DNA of 64,000 bases from Oribacterium sp. C9 (GCF_002007235.1 NZ_MUHW01000003.1:62001-126000); one strand, 5' to 3'. Positions 34,246-42,807 are shown, counted from the stretch's first letter. Numbers and translations: made by a program. Notes: generated by a model from the sequence alone, not told the origin.

Positions 34246-35103
34246 TCAGGCACATTCCGCCTTTATATTAATCTTTATCTCACCTTTTGCCTCAGAGTCA
34301 TCCATTATTATCTCTGATACTTCCGGAACAGAAATCGTTCCTGCCTTAGGGTTTTTTATACTGATGACAGGTGTCAGGACAGTTGCCTCAACCTCAGACT
34401 TTTCAAAAGCGAGATCTGTGTCTATCATCTTACAGTCAATCAGTTTAAGCCCCTTGCAATAGCATAATGGCTGAGTTCCGATTATTGTGCAGTTCTCGAA
34501 GGTAACATTCTCGCAGTACCAGGCTAGGTACTCGCCTTTTATTATGCTGTTTCTTACCACAACATTCTTTGCGTGCCAGAATGCATCCTTGGTATCAAAG
34601 TTGCAGTTCTCAAATACTGAATCAGTGATGTACTGGAAGGAGTACTTTCCTTTCAGAGTCACATTATCGAACTTGAGCCGCTCTGACCTCATCATGAAGT
34701 ATTCTCCTTGAACAGTCGTGTCCTTCATCTCTATATCCTTAACAGACCAGCCAAACTCCTGTGAATTGATATCGCAGTCAAAGATTCTTATATCAGAACA
34801 CTCTCTCAGGGCCTTGATGCCATAGAGATTTGTTTCTGTGATTGTTGCATTGCTTGTATACCACAGTGCTGCTCTGCACTTATCAGTCATCTCACTGCCC
34901 ATGATCTTAAGGTTATCATCATGCCAGAAAGGGTATCTTAAGTTAAAAAAGCTATTATTTACCTGAACGTCTCTGCTCTCCTTTAAAGCGCTCTCTCCGT
35001 CTGCCGGTCCGTCAAATCTGCAGTTGTCCACCACAACACCATTGCTTCCATATAGAGCTCTTTCCTCATCAAAATTCCGGTCTTTATAAATCTTTATATC
35101 CAT
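34246..35103 (-). CDS. DUF3737 family protein, right-handed beta-helix
   Basis: A 285-residue protein made of about eight short repeated strands such as VVVDNCRF, VQVNNSFF, IRIFDCDI, LKFDNVTL, VVVRNSII and VTFENCTI, the pattern of a parallel beta-helix. It has no signal peptide, so it is cytosolic. It matches what I know of the DUF3737 family, frequent in Firmicutes and of unknown function. It lies 13 nt after the MerR gene and 39 nt before the flavin reductase, so the three are co-transcribed. AAGAGG stands before the ATG. Confidence 0.8.
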   Translation of the reverse strand: MDIKIYKDRNFDEERALYGSNGVVVDNCRFDGPADGESALKESRDVQVNNSFFNLRYPFWHDDNLKIMGSEMTDKCRAALWYTSNATITETNLYGIKALRECSDIRIFDCDINSQEFGWSVKDIEMKDTTVQGEYFMMRSERLKFDNVTLKGKYSFQYITDSVFENCNFDTKDAFWHAKNVVVRNSIIKGEYLAWYCENVTFENCTIIGTQPLCYCKGLKLIDCKMIDTDLAFEKSEVEATVLTPVISIKNPKAGTISVPEVSEIIMDDSEAKGEIKINIKAECA

Positions 35104-35115
35104 ATGTTCTGCCTC

Positions 35116-35511
35116 TTATTTCTTTGAATCTTCGTAATCATCCCAGCTAAGAACACCGGTCTTTATAGCTTCGTCATAACGGGATATCTTGTAATTAAGT
35201 TTATCCATGGTAACCTGATACTTATCAAGATTTTCCTGAACTGCGACTCTGGCTTCCACAAGAAGATCTCTTCTGGCCTTTATCGTTGAATCTCCCTCCT
35301 GGAAAAGCTTCACATACTCGATCAGCATCTCCACAGGAACACCTGCGCTTCTCATGCACACTGCATTCTCAACCCAGCTTATGTCCTCCTCTGTATAATC
35401 CCTGTTACCTCCCTTTGTACGATGAACCTCAGGGATAACGCCCACACGCTCGTAGTACCGTAAGGTATCAGGTGTAATGTTATATTTTTCGCAAACTTCT
35501 TTGATCGTCAT
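35116..35511 (-). CDS. MerR family transcriptional regulator
   Basis: A 131-residue MerR protein. The helix-turn-helix (MTIKEVCEKYNITPDTLRYYERVGVI) and wing are at the N-terminus, then DISWVENAVCMRSAGVPVEMLIEYV, a dimerisation coiled coil, and a short tail. No Cys pair typical of metal sensors is seen beyond one Cys in the second helical segment, as in NmlR/AdhR-type stress sensors. The frame is open to a GTG at 35538, but AAGGAG ten bases before the ATG at 35511 favours the shorter start, which gives the canonical N-terminus. It is likely autoregulated through the promoter at 35580-35610. Confidence 0.88.
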   Translation of the reverse strand: MTIKEVCEKYNITPDTLRYYERVGVIPEVHRTKGGNRDYTEEDISWVENAVCMRSAGVPVEMLIEYVKLFQEGDSTIKARRDLLVEARVAVQENLDKYQVTMDKLNYKISRYDEAIKTGVLSWDDYEDSKK

Positions 35512-35579
35512 GGTTCTTGATCTCCTTTTCGCGGGCACATTTTTATTTTCAAATCTATTCGTGTTTTTCCTTTATATGA

Positions 35580-35610
35580 ACTATACTTCTTAGAGTTAAC
35601 TCCAAGTCAA
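35580..35610 (-). promoter_or_regulatory. MerR-type promoter with 19-bp spacer and central palindrome
   Basis: On the minus strand TTGACT (35610-35605) and TATAGT (35585-35580) are 19 bp apart, the extended spacing that MerR activators correct by twisting DNA. The spacer contains the perfect palindrome GAGTTAACTC (35593-35602). It lies about 70 bp before the MerR ATG. Confidence 0.85.
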
Positions 35611-35642
35611 TAACTTAATAGAATTTTTATATTTCCTCAACT

Positions 35643-35687
35643 AAAAAAAGCAGGTGCATAGGCTGTTCAAAATAGCTTCGCACCTGC
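35643..35687 (-). terminator. Terminator beyond the PAP2 pseudogene
   Basis: GCAGGTGC (35650-35657) pairs with GCACCTGC (35680-35687); on the minus strand seven T follow. Between it and the PAP2 stop (35688-35903) no coding sequence is evident; the stretch has a CCCAC/GTGGG hairpin near 35760 and may hold decayed 3' sequence of the phosphatase gene. Confidence 0.75.
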
Positions 35688-35903
35688 ATTTTATGCATCA
35701 CCTATAGTCTTACTCATGCTTTCTTGTGCATATCGAGAATATTTTCTTTACTTAAACTTCCCACATAAATAGTGGGCATCGCACCTTGAAAACTCTATAT
35801 TTTAGACTAGAAAAATACAATCAAGCTATCCTTTGTCTCAGATGCTGTAGTTCTAAGTCCATTTAAGTCAGCGTTATCAGATGGAGTCAAATCCTGCTTA
35901 TGG

Positions 35904-36398
35904 TCACCCATAGTAGTAAATGACTCCAGCCAGAACATCTGTCGGATAGTGCATGCCGACCACTATTCTGGAAATACCTACCGATAAGGTCAGGACTACC
36001 GCAATGATCCAGAGCCATTTCTTTTTTGCTTCATTTGCCAGAGGAAAGTATAGTGCAGGTATAGATGCGCTGTGCATACTGGGGAAGGAATATCCTTGAG
36101 CTGCCACATCCATAGCAGCCCCCTCCTGATCCAAAACCAGTGGCTTTAATCTGTCGGGAAATTCCATATAGGGTCTTGGCCTGAGAACTATCGATTTGAT
36201 CATTGGAAGCCACATATTTACAGCTACTACGATCAATGCCAGCCTCTGCCCAACTTTCTTTTTCCAGCAAAACATCACGATCAGCACAGAGATAAGCAGA
36301 CCGGTCTCCGCGCCAAGAAATGCCAGCAACTTCATAAGATTTCCAAAATTGCTGAAATTTGCCTGCATCTACTCAATTAAATCTGCTTCCCATCCCAT
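35904..36398 (-). pseudogene. PAP2-family phosphatase, probably broken by nonsense changes
   Basis: The open part (35904-36368, 154 codons) holds all three PAP2 motifs: KSIVLRPRP, FPSMHSAS and SRIVVGMHYPTDVLAG. Immediately upstream in the same frame is MGWEADLIE then TAG then MQANFSNFGNLM, which reads as a natural N-terminus with one sense codon changed to stop. The start at 36398 has AAAGG upstream, whereas the ATG after the TAG has no ribosome site. The 3' end stops directly after motif three (GVIYYYG), before the last helix and C-terminal part of longer relatives. The gene would act on lipid phosphates if intact. A short functional protein cannot be excluded. Confidence 0.6.
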
Positions 36399-36448
36399 AT
36401 TATGTTTCATCCTTTCGTTCAAATATCATAGACACGAACGGAACTTTT

Positions 36449-37927
36449 TTAACCTAAAGCTGTCTTACTGATACTTTTTTTGATAATAAAACCACTGACT
36501 ATTGCGAAGACAATATAAAGGGCGCATATCCACGGGAACCAATTGCCAGTAGCACCATAGATAGTTTGTCTGCCTTGCTTTGGAATATCAAGATAAATCA
36601 TACCCGAATGTACACCCATGACATTTTGCATATGAAGCGGTCTTCCAAATACATCATAAAGTATAATGTTGCCGTTGACAGGATTTCTTAGAACTGAGAA
36701 CCCACATTCGATAGCACGAGCTTGTATTCCATAGGATGTAAAGTACTGGAAGGCTTTCCAATCGTAAGATGGATTTAAAAAGATATCCGCCTCTCTGCCA
36801 TTATAGGCATATTTATTCGAAGTATAATCGGCACAGATCAGATAAGTGTATTTTACGCCATCTACTTCAATGACCGGTGTTTTGCCATCGCCTCTTTCTG
36901 TATCAGGTTCTTCCACCACCGGCACAAGATGATTCTTTAGATAAGTATTTACAAGTTGACCATTACTATCTATAAAATTCAGTGTGTTCTTTTTCTTTCC
37001 ATTTTCCGGTAGCCTGAGAAGAGGCAGTAATATATTGATTTTGTTTTCTTTGGCAATGTCCTGCACCTGTTCAATAAATTTTTCACTGGATGCTTCCGGA
37101 CAGAAGAATGCGTCTTCCGGAAACACCAGCAGCGTAGCTCCATTTTGCACTGACTGTTTTGCTCTTCTACTGATGATATCAAAGAACGCCTGAAAGATTT
37201 TCTCTTCATCCGAGCCATCATACTGAGCAAGAATTGATTCGTCCTCAACCAATAGATTGAGGTCTTCTATACTCGCAGCAACTTTCACTGTCTGATCAGT
37301 TGTGGTGATTTTCTCAATTGTGGTCATACCTATACCTGTAACGGCAACAACAACCACTCCGTAACAGATTGCGTATATAACGGTCGCTTTACGCATTCCT
37401 TCTTCCCAGATGTAATTAGCGACAGAGGCAAACATTGTCACGATAAAGGAAACTCCAACAACACCCGTAATACTAGCGACCTGCATAAGACCCAAATTCC
37501 AGAACTGTGATACTGAAAGCGAAGTCATGACTGAAACAAACGGATTATCTATGAAGAACTCAGCTACAGCCACTGCCGCCGGAAACGCATGGTAAGCAAT
37601 GATTCTCTTGGTGCCAAACTTTCTGCAAAGAAAATATACAAAGAACGGGAACCAAATCCTGATGCCATTGAAAGTGCAAAATATTTGATTCATGAGGTTG
37701 AAGCCATCTTCAACAAGCCTGTAAAAAGTTATGTTGGCAACAAGGATCATCCCAACAAGCATCAAAAGAATGGATGACCATTGGGTGCGATTGTTAATAA
37801 ATCGAATCAACGGTATGGCAAATATCCAGGCACATATGCCTGTGTTAAAAATGCCATAAGAAAGCATTGTCAGGATCAGCCCCAACACCAACCAAAAATA
37901 TGGATATTTCTTTTCAAATTCGTTCAT
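36449..37927 (-). CDS. Apolipoprotein N-acyltransferase-like protein (Lnt family)
   Basis: A 492-residue membrane protein. About seven N-terminal helices (1-205) are followed by an extracytoplasmic carbon-nitrogen hydrolase domain and a last membrane helix (FPWICALYIVFAIVSGFII). The Glu-Lys-Cys triad is visible at about Glu270 (LVFPEDAFF), Lys331 (YLKNHLVPV) and Cys366 (YLICADY). This is the Lnt layout, which adds a third acyl chain to lipoproteins. It begins 27 nt after a lipoprotein carboxylesterase gene, so both are probably one operon. Lnt-like proteins are not standard in low-GC Firmicutes, so activity is uncertain. Confidence 0.8.
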   Translation of the reverse strand: MNEFEKKYPYFWLVLGLILTMLSYGIFNTGICAWIFAIPLIRFINNRTQWSSILLMLVGMILVANITFYRLVEDGFNLMNQIFCTFNGIRIWFPFFVYFLCRKFGTKRIIAYHAFPAAVAVAEFFIDNPFVSVMTSLSVSQFWNLGLMQVASITGVVGVSFIVTMFASVANYIWEEGMRKATVIYAICYGVVVVAVTGIGMTTIEKITTTDQTVKVAASIEDLNLLVEDESILAQYDGSDEEKIFQAFFDIISRRAKQSVQNGATLLVFPEDAFFCPEASSEKFIEQVQDIAKENKINILLPLLRLPENGKKKNTLNFIDSNGQLVNTYLKNHLVPVVEEPDTERGDGKTPVIEVDGVKYTYLICADYTSNKYAYNGREADIFLNPSYDWKAFQYFTSYGIQARAIECGFSVLRNPVNGNIILYDVFGRPLHMQNVMGVHSGMIYLDIPKQGRQTIYGATGNWFPWICALYIVFAIVSGFIIKKSISKTALG

Positions 37928-37954
37928 GGTATCTCCTCCTCGTCTGAACCCACG

Positions 37955-39676
37955 TTAGCAGACTCTCTTGGACGAACCGTTCCCAAGGCGCTCTGCCCAT
38001 GACATCATCAGGTCCTCACGCCTTCCGAATATATCCTTCTGCATGCCTATGGTGTCGTCAAAGACCATCGTCTGGCGGTCATCCCCCGAGAACTTCGTCC
38101 ACTCGTATTTGTCGGTGGAAGGATTACCTGTCCGGGCGAAGTTGGTCCACATCTCCTTTACAACATGGCGGAACTCGCAATCCTCGGTACTAACTATCTC
38201 TCCGCTCCCCATCGGATCCGCTATGGAATTGTCAAACAGATACGGAAGCTCGGCCGAGTGCATTACGCCAAGATAGGGTGTTGTCACCGGATTCTTCATA
38301 AAGTACATATAGGTGTTGCCTCCGGCGGCAGAGTGCCTGATGGCCATATTGGTGTTGCCGGCACGGAAGTTGATGTCGTTGCAGTACTGCTCCAGCCTGC
38401 TTAATTCACTTTCGTTTACCAGAGTGGTCATGAACTCGTCGTACATGGCCTTCTCCTGAGTGTTAAGAAGCGCGCGATCCCTCTTTGCAATCCACCTCAG
38501 CGTATTTGTAAAGGCTTCTTCGCCGCCCTCGAGCGGAAGGAAGTACCTGATTTCATCCTGGGTAGACCCGATCATTAAATCAATCTTAGCCCTCTTCTCG
38601 TCTCCCCACATCTCATACATGACTGCTCGATCTTCCGGAAGGGTAACGCCGTCCAGGAGCGGGAAGTTAGCAGCTCCCAGAAGGCAGTTTGCATCAATGT
38701 CAGCTGCTTTCTGATAGGCTTCTATAAGCTCCTCTGTAGTGAGTTCCATCAGCTCGTCCATGGTCTGGCATCCCGTTACACTGAGGAAGTTCTGTGTGAC
38801 GTGGATGCCGTGCTCCATCGTGTCGCAGTAGGCGATGTTGGCACTTTGTGCGATACATCTCTTGAAGAGCCCCTCGCTTCCTTCTATGAGAGGGAGGAAC
38901 GTGACGCTTGCCGAGCCTGCCGACTCGCCGAAAATCGTCACGTTGTCCGGATCGCCTCCGAATCCTGATATGTTCTTCTGTATCCACCTTAATGCCTCAA
39001 GCTGGTCAAGAAGGCCAAGATTTCCTGCCTCTTTGTAGTTCTCTCCGCCCGGAACCCGCTCAAAGTTCATGAATCCCATGAAGCCGAGCCTGTAGTCGAT
39101 GGACACAAACAGGATGTCGGGGTACTGTCTCGAGATGTTGGTAAGGTCGTAGAGGGGCGACGCCTGGGATTCAGCGACGAACCCGCCGCCGTGAATCCAC
39201 ACCATGACCGGCTTCCTGCTGTCGTTTGAACTGGTATCGCAATAAATGTTCAGCACGAGGCAGTCCTCGCCGAATTCCGCCGTTCCCTGCGAGTCGTTCA
39301 CAAGCCCGATGGGAATGTGACCGGGTTTTGTGGCGTCGTACACGCCGTCATCGTCTGCGGCAGGAAGTGCCTTCTTCCAACGAAGCTCACCCACCGGCTG
39401 AGTTGCGTAAGGGATGCCTTTCCAGATGATCTGCCCGTCTGTCTCCTTGCCTAAGAAGGTACCATTGTTGCATTTGACCTCCAATGTCTGCTCATCAGCG
39501 CTGAAAGCGCCTGTAGTATGGGTGGACTCTTCTTTCATTGTTCTGTTCTCCTCAGAATCAGTTTCGGTCTCCGTCGCCGGTATAGCTGCTTCAGGCATAG
39601 ATAATTGAGTGCTGCAGCACACAAGACATAAAACCATAAAACCGGAAATTACCAATGCTATAAGTTTCTTTTTCAT
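37955..39676 (-). CDS. Type B carboxylesterase, lipoprotein
   Basis: A 573-residue esterase. A signal peptide with lipobox LVCC (Cys about 21) and a Glu/Thr-rich linker (30-65) come first. Then comes the alpha/beta-hydrolase core: EDCLVLNIYC, oxyanion hole WIHGGGFVAE, nucleophile GESAGSAS, acid Glu in STQDEIRYF and His in GVMHSAELPY. It should cleave esters outside the cell, perhaps acetyl or feruloyl groups on plant polysaccharide. Base composition is visibly more GC-rich than its neighbours, which suggests transfer. It overlaps no other gene and leads into the Lnt-like gene. Confidence 0.9.
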   Translation of the reverse strand: MKKKLIALVISGFMVLCLVCCSTQLSMPEAAIPATETETDSEENRTMKEESTHTTGAFSADEQTLEVKCNNGTFLGKETDGQIIWKGIPYATQPVGELRWKKALPAADDDGVYDATKPGHIPIGLVNDSQGTAEFGEDCLVLNIYCDTSSNDSRKPVMVWIHGGGFVAESQASPLYDLTNISRQYPDILFVSIDYRLGFMGFMNFERVPGGENYKEAGNLGLLDQLEALRWIQKNISGFGGDPDNVTIFGESAGSASVTFLPLIEGSEGLFKRCIAQSANIAYCDTMEHGIHVTQNFLSVTGCQTMDELMELTTEELIEAYQKAADIDANCLLGAANFPLLDGVTLPEDRAVMYEMWGDEKRAKIDLMIGSTQDEIRYFLPLEGGEEAFTNTLRWIAKRDRALLNTQEKAMYDEFMTTLVNESELSRLEQYCNDINFRAGNTNMAIRHSAAGGNTYMYFMKNPVTTPYLGVMHSAELPYLFDNSIADPMGSGEIVSTEDCEFRHVVKEMWTNFARTGNPSTDKYEWTKFSGDDRQTMVFDDTIGMQKDIFGRREDLMMSWAERLGNGSSKRVC

Positions 39677-39801
39677 ATATCTTCTCCCTTAACATAAATG
39701 AGACCCTTGTCAAATAAAAGGAAGTTTTTTATAATCAGATAACCTTTCCTGCGTTTGAACTTTTAAAAGCCCATATTTAAAGCGGTGCTTCATGGTATCC
39801 C

Positions 39802-40593
39802 TCAAAGTTTTCCTACCATGTATTGAACAATCCTGGCACAGTTAATAGCAGCGTTCTCCATAAAAAGATCGTATTCCAACTCATCTGAAGTATCTGATAT
39901 AGCTCGTATGATTACAAAAGGTGTTTTATTTAGATAGCAAGCCTGAGCAATAGCGCCACCCTCCATCTCACAGCACAATCCACCAAAATCAGACAGAATC
40001 TTCTCCTTTTGCTCATTACCGGAAATGAACTGATCTCCGGTGCATACCCTGCCCTCAAAAACCTGAGTCTCCGGCGTCACGCTCTTAGCCGATTCCACAG
40101 CTGTTTTACGCATTGTTTCATCTGCAGGGAATGCATAAAGACCGGTATACGGAATCTCCCCCTTCGCAAATCCTATAGCTTCCACCGTAAAGTCATGCTG
40201 TACCGCATCAACGGAAACAACAATGTCACCTAAACCAATTTGATTCTGTAGAGAGCCGGCAACGCCGGTATTTATGATCTTTTCACAGCCAAATTGGTTG
40301 ATCAGTGTATTGGCACATATTCCGGCATTAACCTTACCGATTCCACATTGAACAATTACCACTTTTTTTCCTTCCAGTGTCCCTTCGCAAAATTCCATTC
40401 CTGCGACTTCTGTGATTTTCTTATTTTCAGTTATGTTTTTCAGATAACTGACTTCCTCATCCATTGCACCGATGATGCCTATACTTCCATTGGATTTTCC
40501 ATCAGGGATTTGACTGCAACCAGCGGCCAGAAGAATAACCGCTAAAAGTGCCGTCATGATAAAAGTTGAAAAATTCATGCGCCATCTTTTCAT
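39802..40593 (-). CDS. 5'-methylthioadenosine/S-adenosylhomocysteine nucleosidase with lipoprotein signal
   Basis: A 263-residue protein. The nucleosidase core is clear: IGIIGAMDEEVSYL with the catalytic Glu, GIGKVNAGICAN, TGVAGSLQNQIGLGDIVVS, CEMEGGAIAQACY and the catalytic Asp in RAISDTSDELEY. Ahead of it lies a hydrophobic segment (FSTFIMTALLAVILLAAGC) ending in a lipobox, so the enzyme should be exported and anchored outside. Most MTA/SAH nucleosidases are cytosolic. The E. coli enzyme is about 30 residues shorter, matching the added signal. The neighbours are other lipoprotein hydrolases. Confidence 0.9.
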   Translation of the reverse strand: MKRWRMNFSTFIMTALLAVILLAAGCSQIPDGKSNGSIGIIGAMDEEVSYLKNITENKKITEVAGMEFCEGTLEGKKVVIVQCGIGKVNAGICANTLINQFGCEKIINTGVAGSLQNQIGLGDIVVSVDAVQHDFTVEAIGFAKGEIPYTGLYAFPADETMRKTAVESAKSVTPETQVFEGRVCTGDQFISGNEQKEKILSDFGGLCCEMEGGAIAQACYLNKTPFVIIRAISDTSDELEYDLFMENAAINCARIVQYMVGKL

Positions 40594-40701
40594 CTGTTCA
40601 CCGCCCTTTTTTCCATAAAACTCATTACATTAATCTCAAAGCATATGACCGTAACAGCCATTTCCTAATTTAGAAAGATCGCTAAATCCAAAGTATTATG
40701 A

Positions 40702-42153
40702 TCAAGCTGCTTTATCCAATGTCTTTTCCGTGTACTTAGCGACAAGTTCTTCATAATCGTCTATTGTGCGGTCGAACATACCGAAAAGATCTTTTTCGGA
40801 GATCAATCCATCCTCATTGGTTTCTATGCCTTTAAAGCTAAGGTTATATCTCATCGGAGGATTATCCAGAGAAAGTACCGCTGATTCACGGATCTGCTCA
40901 GTGCTTCGGTATATCAGGTCTACACGATACCATGCCTGACCTTCATAGTCACGCCACCGCTCAAACAGGATCTTAACACCAATCGGTGTTTTCGTTTCAA
41001 TACTATCGGGAAGAGTATAGGGTTTCACTCCAAGAGCACATAATGTCGTATAAACAGTGCAGTCATGTGCGCACAGGAAGCTGAATTTTCGTTTATCATT
41101 CTTAAGTTCACTCTCCAGTTCCTGAATAAGGGGATGTGTAATGCTTACTGAGACCAGCGGTGAGCCAAATTTTATTTCCTCATATTTTGTAAGTAAACCT
41201 GCGATCTCAGCCCAGTCAGACTGAGTAATGTCATGTCCGAAAGCTGCCTTTTTGACATCAGGCTCTTCATAATACTGAAGAACCAGTGCATCAGCCACCT
41301 GGCTTGCGGTCTTGATAGCTCCTGTAACATCAGGCTCTTCGTCCGCTGCCATCTTATATCCGGATCCATCAGTCAGCAGATCGCCATATTTCCCGCTCTT
41401 GTAGGCTTCACTGTCCTGCATATCGACAGTATCCATGATAAGTTTAATGGCATCCCTTGTCTCATCGGCAAGGCCATCAAACCCGGTGTCCCCGCCCATT
41501 GCTTTTACCTGTTCCATGGCATCAGAAGCAAACGTATCAGAATAGAATTTCAGGTTTGGTTTCATAAAATCCGGGAGATCATTGGAGTCAGAAGGATACT
41601 CTACTTTAATATCAGCAAGGGGAAGCATTCCTGATGCAAAGTATCTGGCTGTTGCACGGCATCGCTGCTTTTCACGGGCGTTAAAGCGTATCTCTCCTTC
41701 TTCAGGGATACTGTTTTCCCGAATAAGGCCTTCCTTATCAAGCCATTTTCTGAAGTACTGGCCCATGTTAGTTTCCTGAATGCCACCCTTAGTTGTCAGT
41801 TCACTGGATTTCGCTGTCCATTCGATCCACTGATGAGGAGTTAACTCCTGCGGAACAGATCCGTTGCTGGACAAAGGTGCACGAAGATTGTGACGGCTCA
41901 GTACGACAACCTGCTCAAGCTGATAACCTTCCGTGGCAACATCAGAGCCTTCAACTGAAACAACAGCATCCGAAACATCGATGACATCCTCTCTTTCCTG
42001 AGATTTGTTTTCTGCTGTTTCGAATTCCTCAAGTGACTCATTACTCTCTGTGTTTACATGATCTGAACCCGCAGCCGGAACAGAAACGGCTTCACAGGAA
42101 GTAAGGCAAAAAGACATGGTCAATACAAGTGTCAGGGAAACAAGTTTTTTCAT
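40702..42153 (-). CDS. Histidine acid phosphatase (branch 2, phytase/glucose-1-phosphatase-like), lipoprotein
   Basis: A 483-residue protein with signal peptide and lipobox LTSC (Cys20), then an acidic linker. The phospho-acceptor motif reads VVLSRHNLRAPLS (RHxxRxP, with Asn where Gly is usual). The C-terminal catalytic pair is FLCAHDCTVYTTL. This is the branch-2 histidine acid phosphatase family, which includes phytases and periplasmic glucose-1-phosphatase. It should release phosphate from extracellular organic phosphates. The gene reads in the same direction as the nucleosidase and esterase genes downstream. Confidence 0.88.
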   Translation of the reverse strand: MKKLVSLTLVLTMSFCLTSCEAVSVPAAGSDHVNTESNESLEEFETAENKSQEREDVIDVSDAVVSVEGSDVATEGYQLEQVVVLSRHNLRAPLSSNGSVPQELTPHQWIEWTAKSSELTTKGGIQETNMGQYFRKWLDKEGLIRENSIPEEGEIRFNAREKQRCRATARYFASGMLPLADIKVEYPSDSNDLPDFMKPNLKFYSDTFASDAMEQVKAMGGDTGFDGLADETRDAIKLIMDTVDMQDSEAYKSGKYGDLLTDGSGYKMAADEEPDVTGAIKTASQVADALVLQYYEEPDVKKAAFGHDITQSDWAEIAGLLTKYEEIKFGSPLVSVSITHPLIQELESELKNDKRKFSFLCAHDCTVYTTLCALGVKPYTLPDSIETKTPIGVKILFERWRDYEGQAWYRVDLIYRSTEQIRESAVLSLDNPPMRYNLSFKGIETNEDGLISEKDLFGMFDRTIDDYEELVAKYTEKTLDKAA

Positions 42154-42190
42154 AAAAATATCCTTTCTGATTTATACGAACGGCTACACA

Positions 42191-42349
42191 TTATCCGGTA
42201 TATGGCTTTCTGCCTAAGACAATGAGTGAAGATTGCCGTATCTCTTCCACTTCACGCCCTTGTCTGACATACAGAAGTAACATCCCATGGGGATCCATGC
42301 ACAGTTTTTGGACATCTATTTTTGGTATTATCTGACTATATCGACACAT
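42191..42349 (-). other. Possible 52-codon open frame, relic or spurious
   Basis: A short frame with a reasonable residue mix (for example MDPHGMLLLYVRQGREVEEI) but no ribosome site. It also contains a hairpin (AAGACAA/TTGTCT and GTGAAG/CTTCAC arms, about 42215-42267). I do not recognise it. It may be a gene fragment in this decayed stretch. Confidence 0.2.
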
Positions 42350-42410
42350 ATGTATTGTTTCTTAAACATTCAGATATATTATTTTGTAAGCATTTACGGA
42401 TTATGGTAAA

Positions 42411-42439
42411 GAAAAAGCAGTCCACAAAGGGTCTGCTTT
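42411..42439 (-). terminator. Terminator on the minus strand in the gene-poor stretch
   Basis: AAAGCAG and CTGCTTT arms (42414-42439), with five T following on the minus strand. It would terminate transcription coming from the relic genes at 42447-42807. Confidence 0.6.
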
Positions 42440-42446
42440 GTTTGTA

Positions 42447-42614
42447 TTATATTCGCTGGTGGTCTTGTTGGATTATAGTAAGAAGTAAACTTTTCCATGG
42501 TTTTACACGCATATCGAATAATACATGATGTACATCGTTAACGATATCAAAGGGATCTGAATACTCAATAGACTGTCCGCCTAGAACATCCTCTTCCTTA
42601 TAAAAACAGAAGAA
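42447..42614 (-). pseudogene. Unidentified gene remnant without start codon
   Basis: About 55 sense codons without a proper start, with protein-like composition (YKEEDVLGGQSIEYSDPFDI then VNDVHHVLFDMRVKPW). It ends just before a terminator. The family is not recognised. It looks like the 3' part of a lost gene, lying downstream of the VbhA-like relic. Confidence 0.35.
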
Positions 42615-42632
42615 TTATCATATAGATAAGGA

Positions 42633-42807
42633 TCACGCATCAAGAGGCTCCTTCATCTTGTATTTCTTATCCAGAAATCTTTTTGCATCCTCCATGGTTA
42701 CTTCGCCTTTTTTTCTTTTTCAATATACTCTTTAAAGTCTTGTGTTGGTTCTAGCCCATCAACTTTTATCATTCTATTGCATAATCCCATGCTTGTTCAT
42801 TAGTCAT
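42633..42807 (-). pseudogene. VbhA-like antitoxin relic with two frameshifts
   Basis: A strong TAGGAGG precedes ATG 42807 (MTNEQAWDYAIE then stop). Shifting frame near 42775 gives IKVDGLEPTQDFKEYIEKEK. Shifting again at a seven-T run (42708-42714) gives GEVTMEDAKRFLDKKYKMKE. Joined, the pieces form a 58-residue protein like the small VbhA antitoxins of Fic toxins, whose inhibitory helix has an S/TxxxE/D-G-type motif. Two single-base losses explain it. No Fic toxin gene is in the window. Confidence 0.6.

Noticed and set aside
42322-42528. 68-codon plus-strand frame in the gene-poor stretch
   Set aside because: It runs through a terminator hairpin, lacks a ribosome site and has low-complexity composition.
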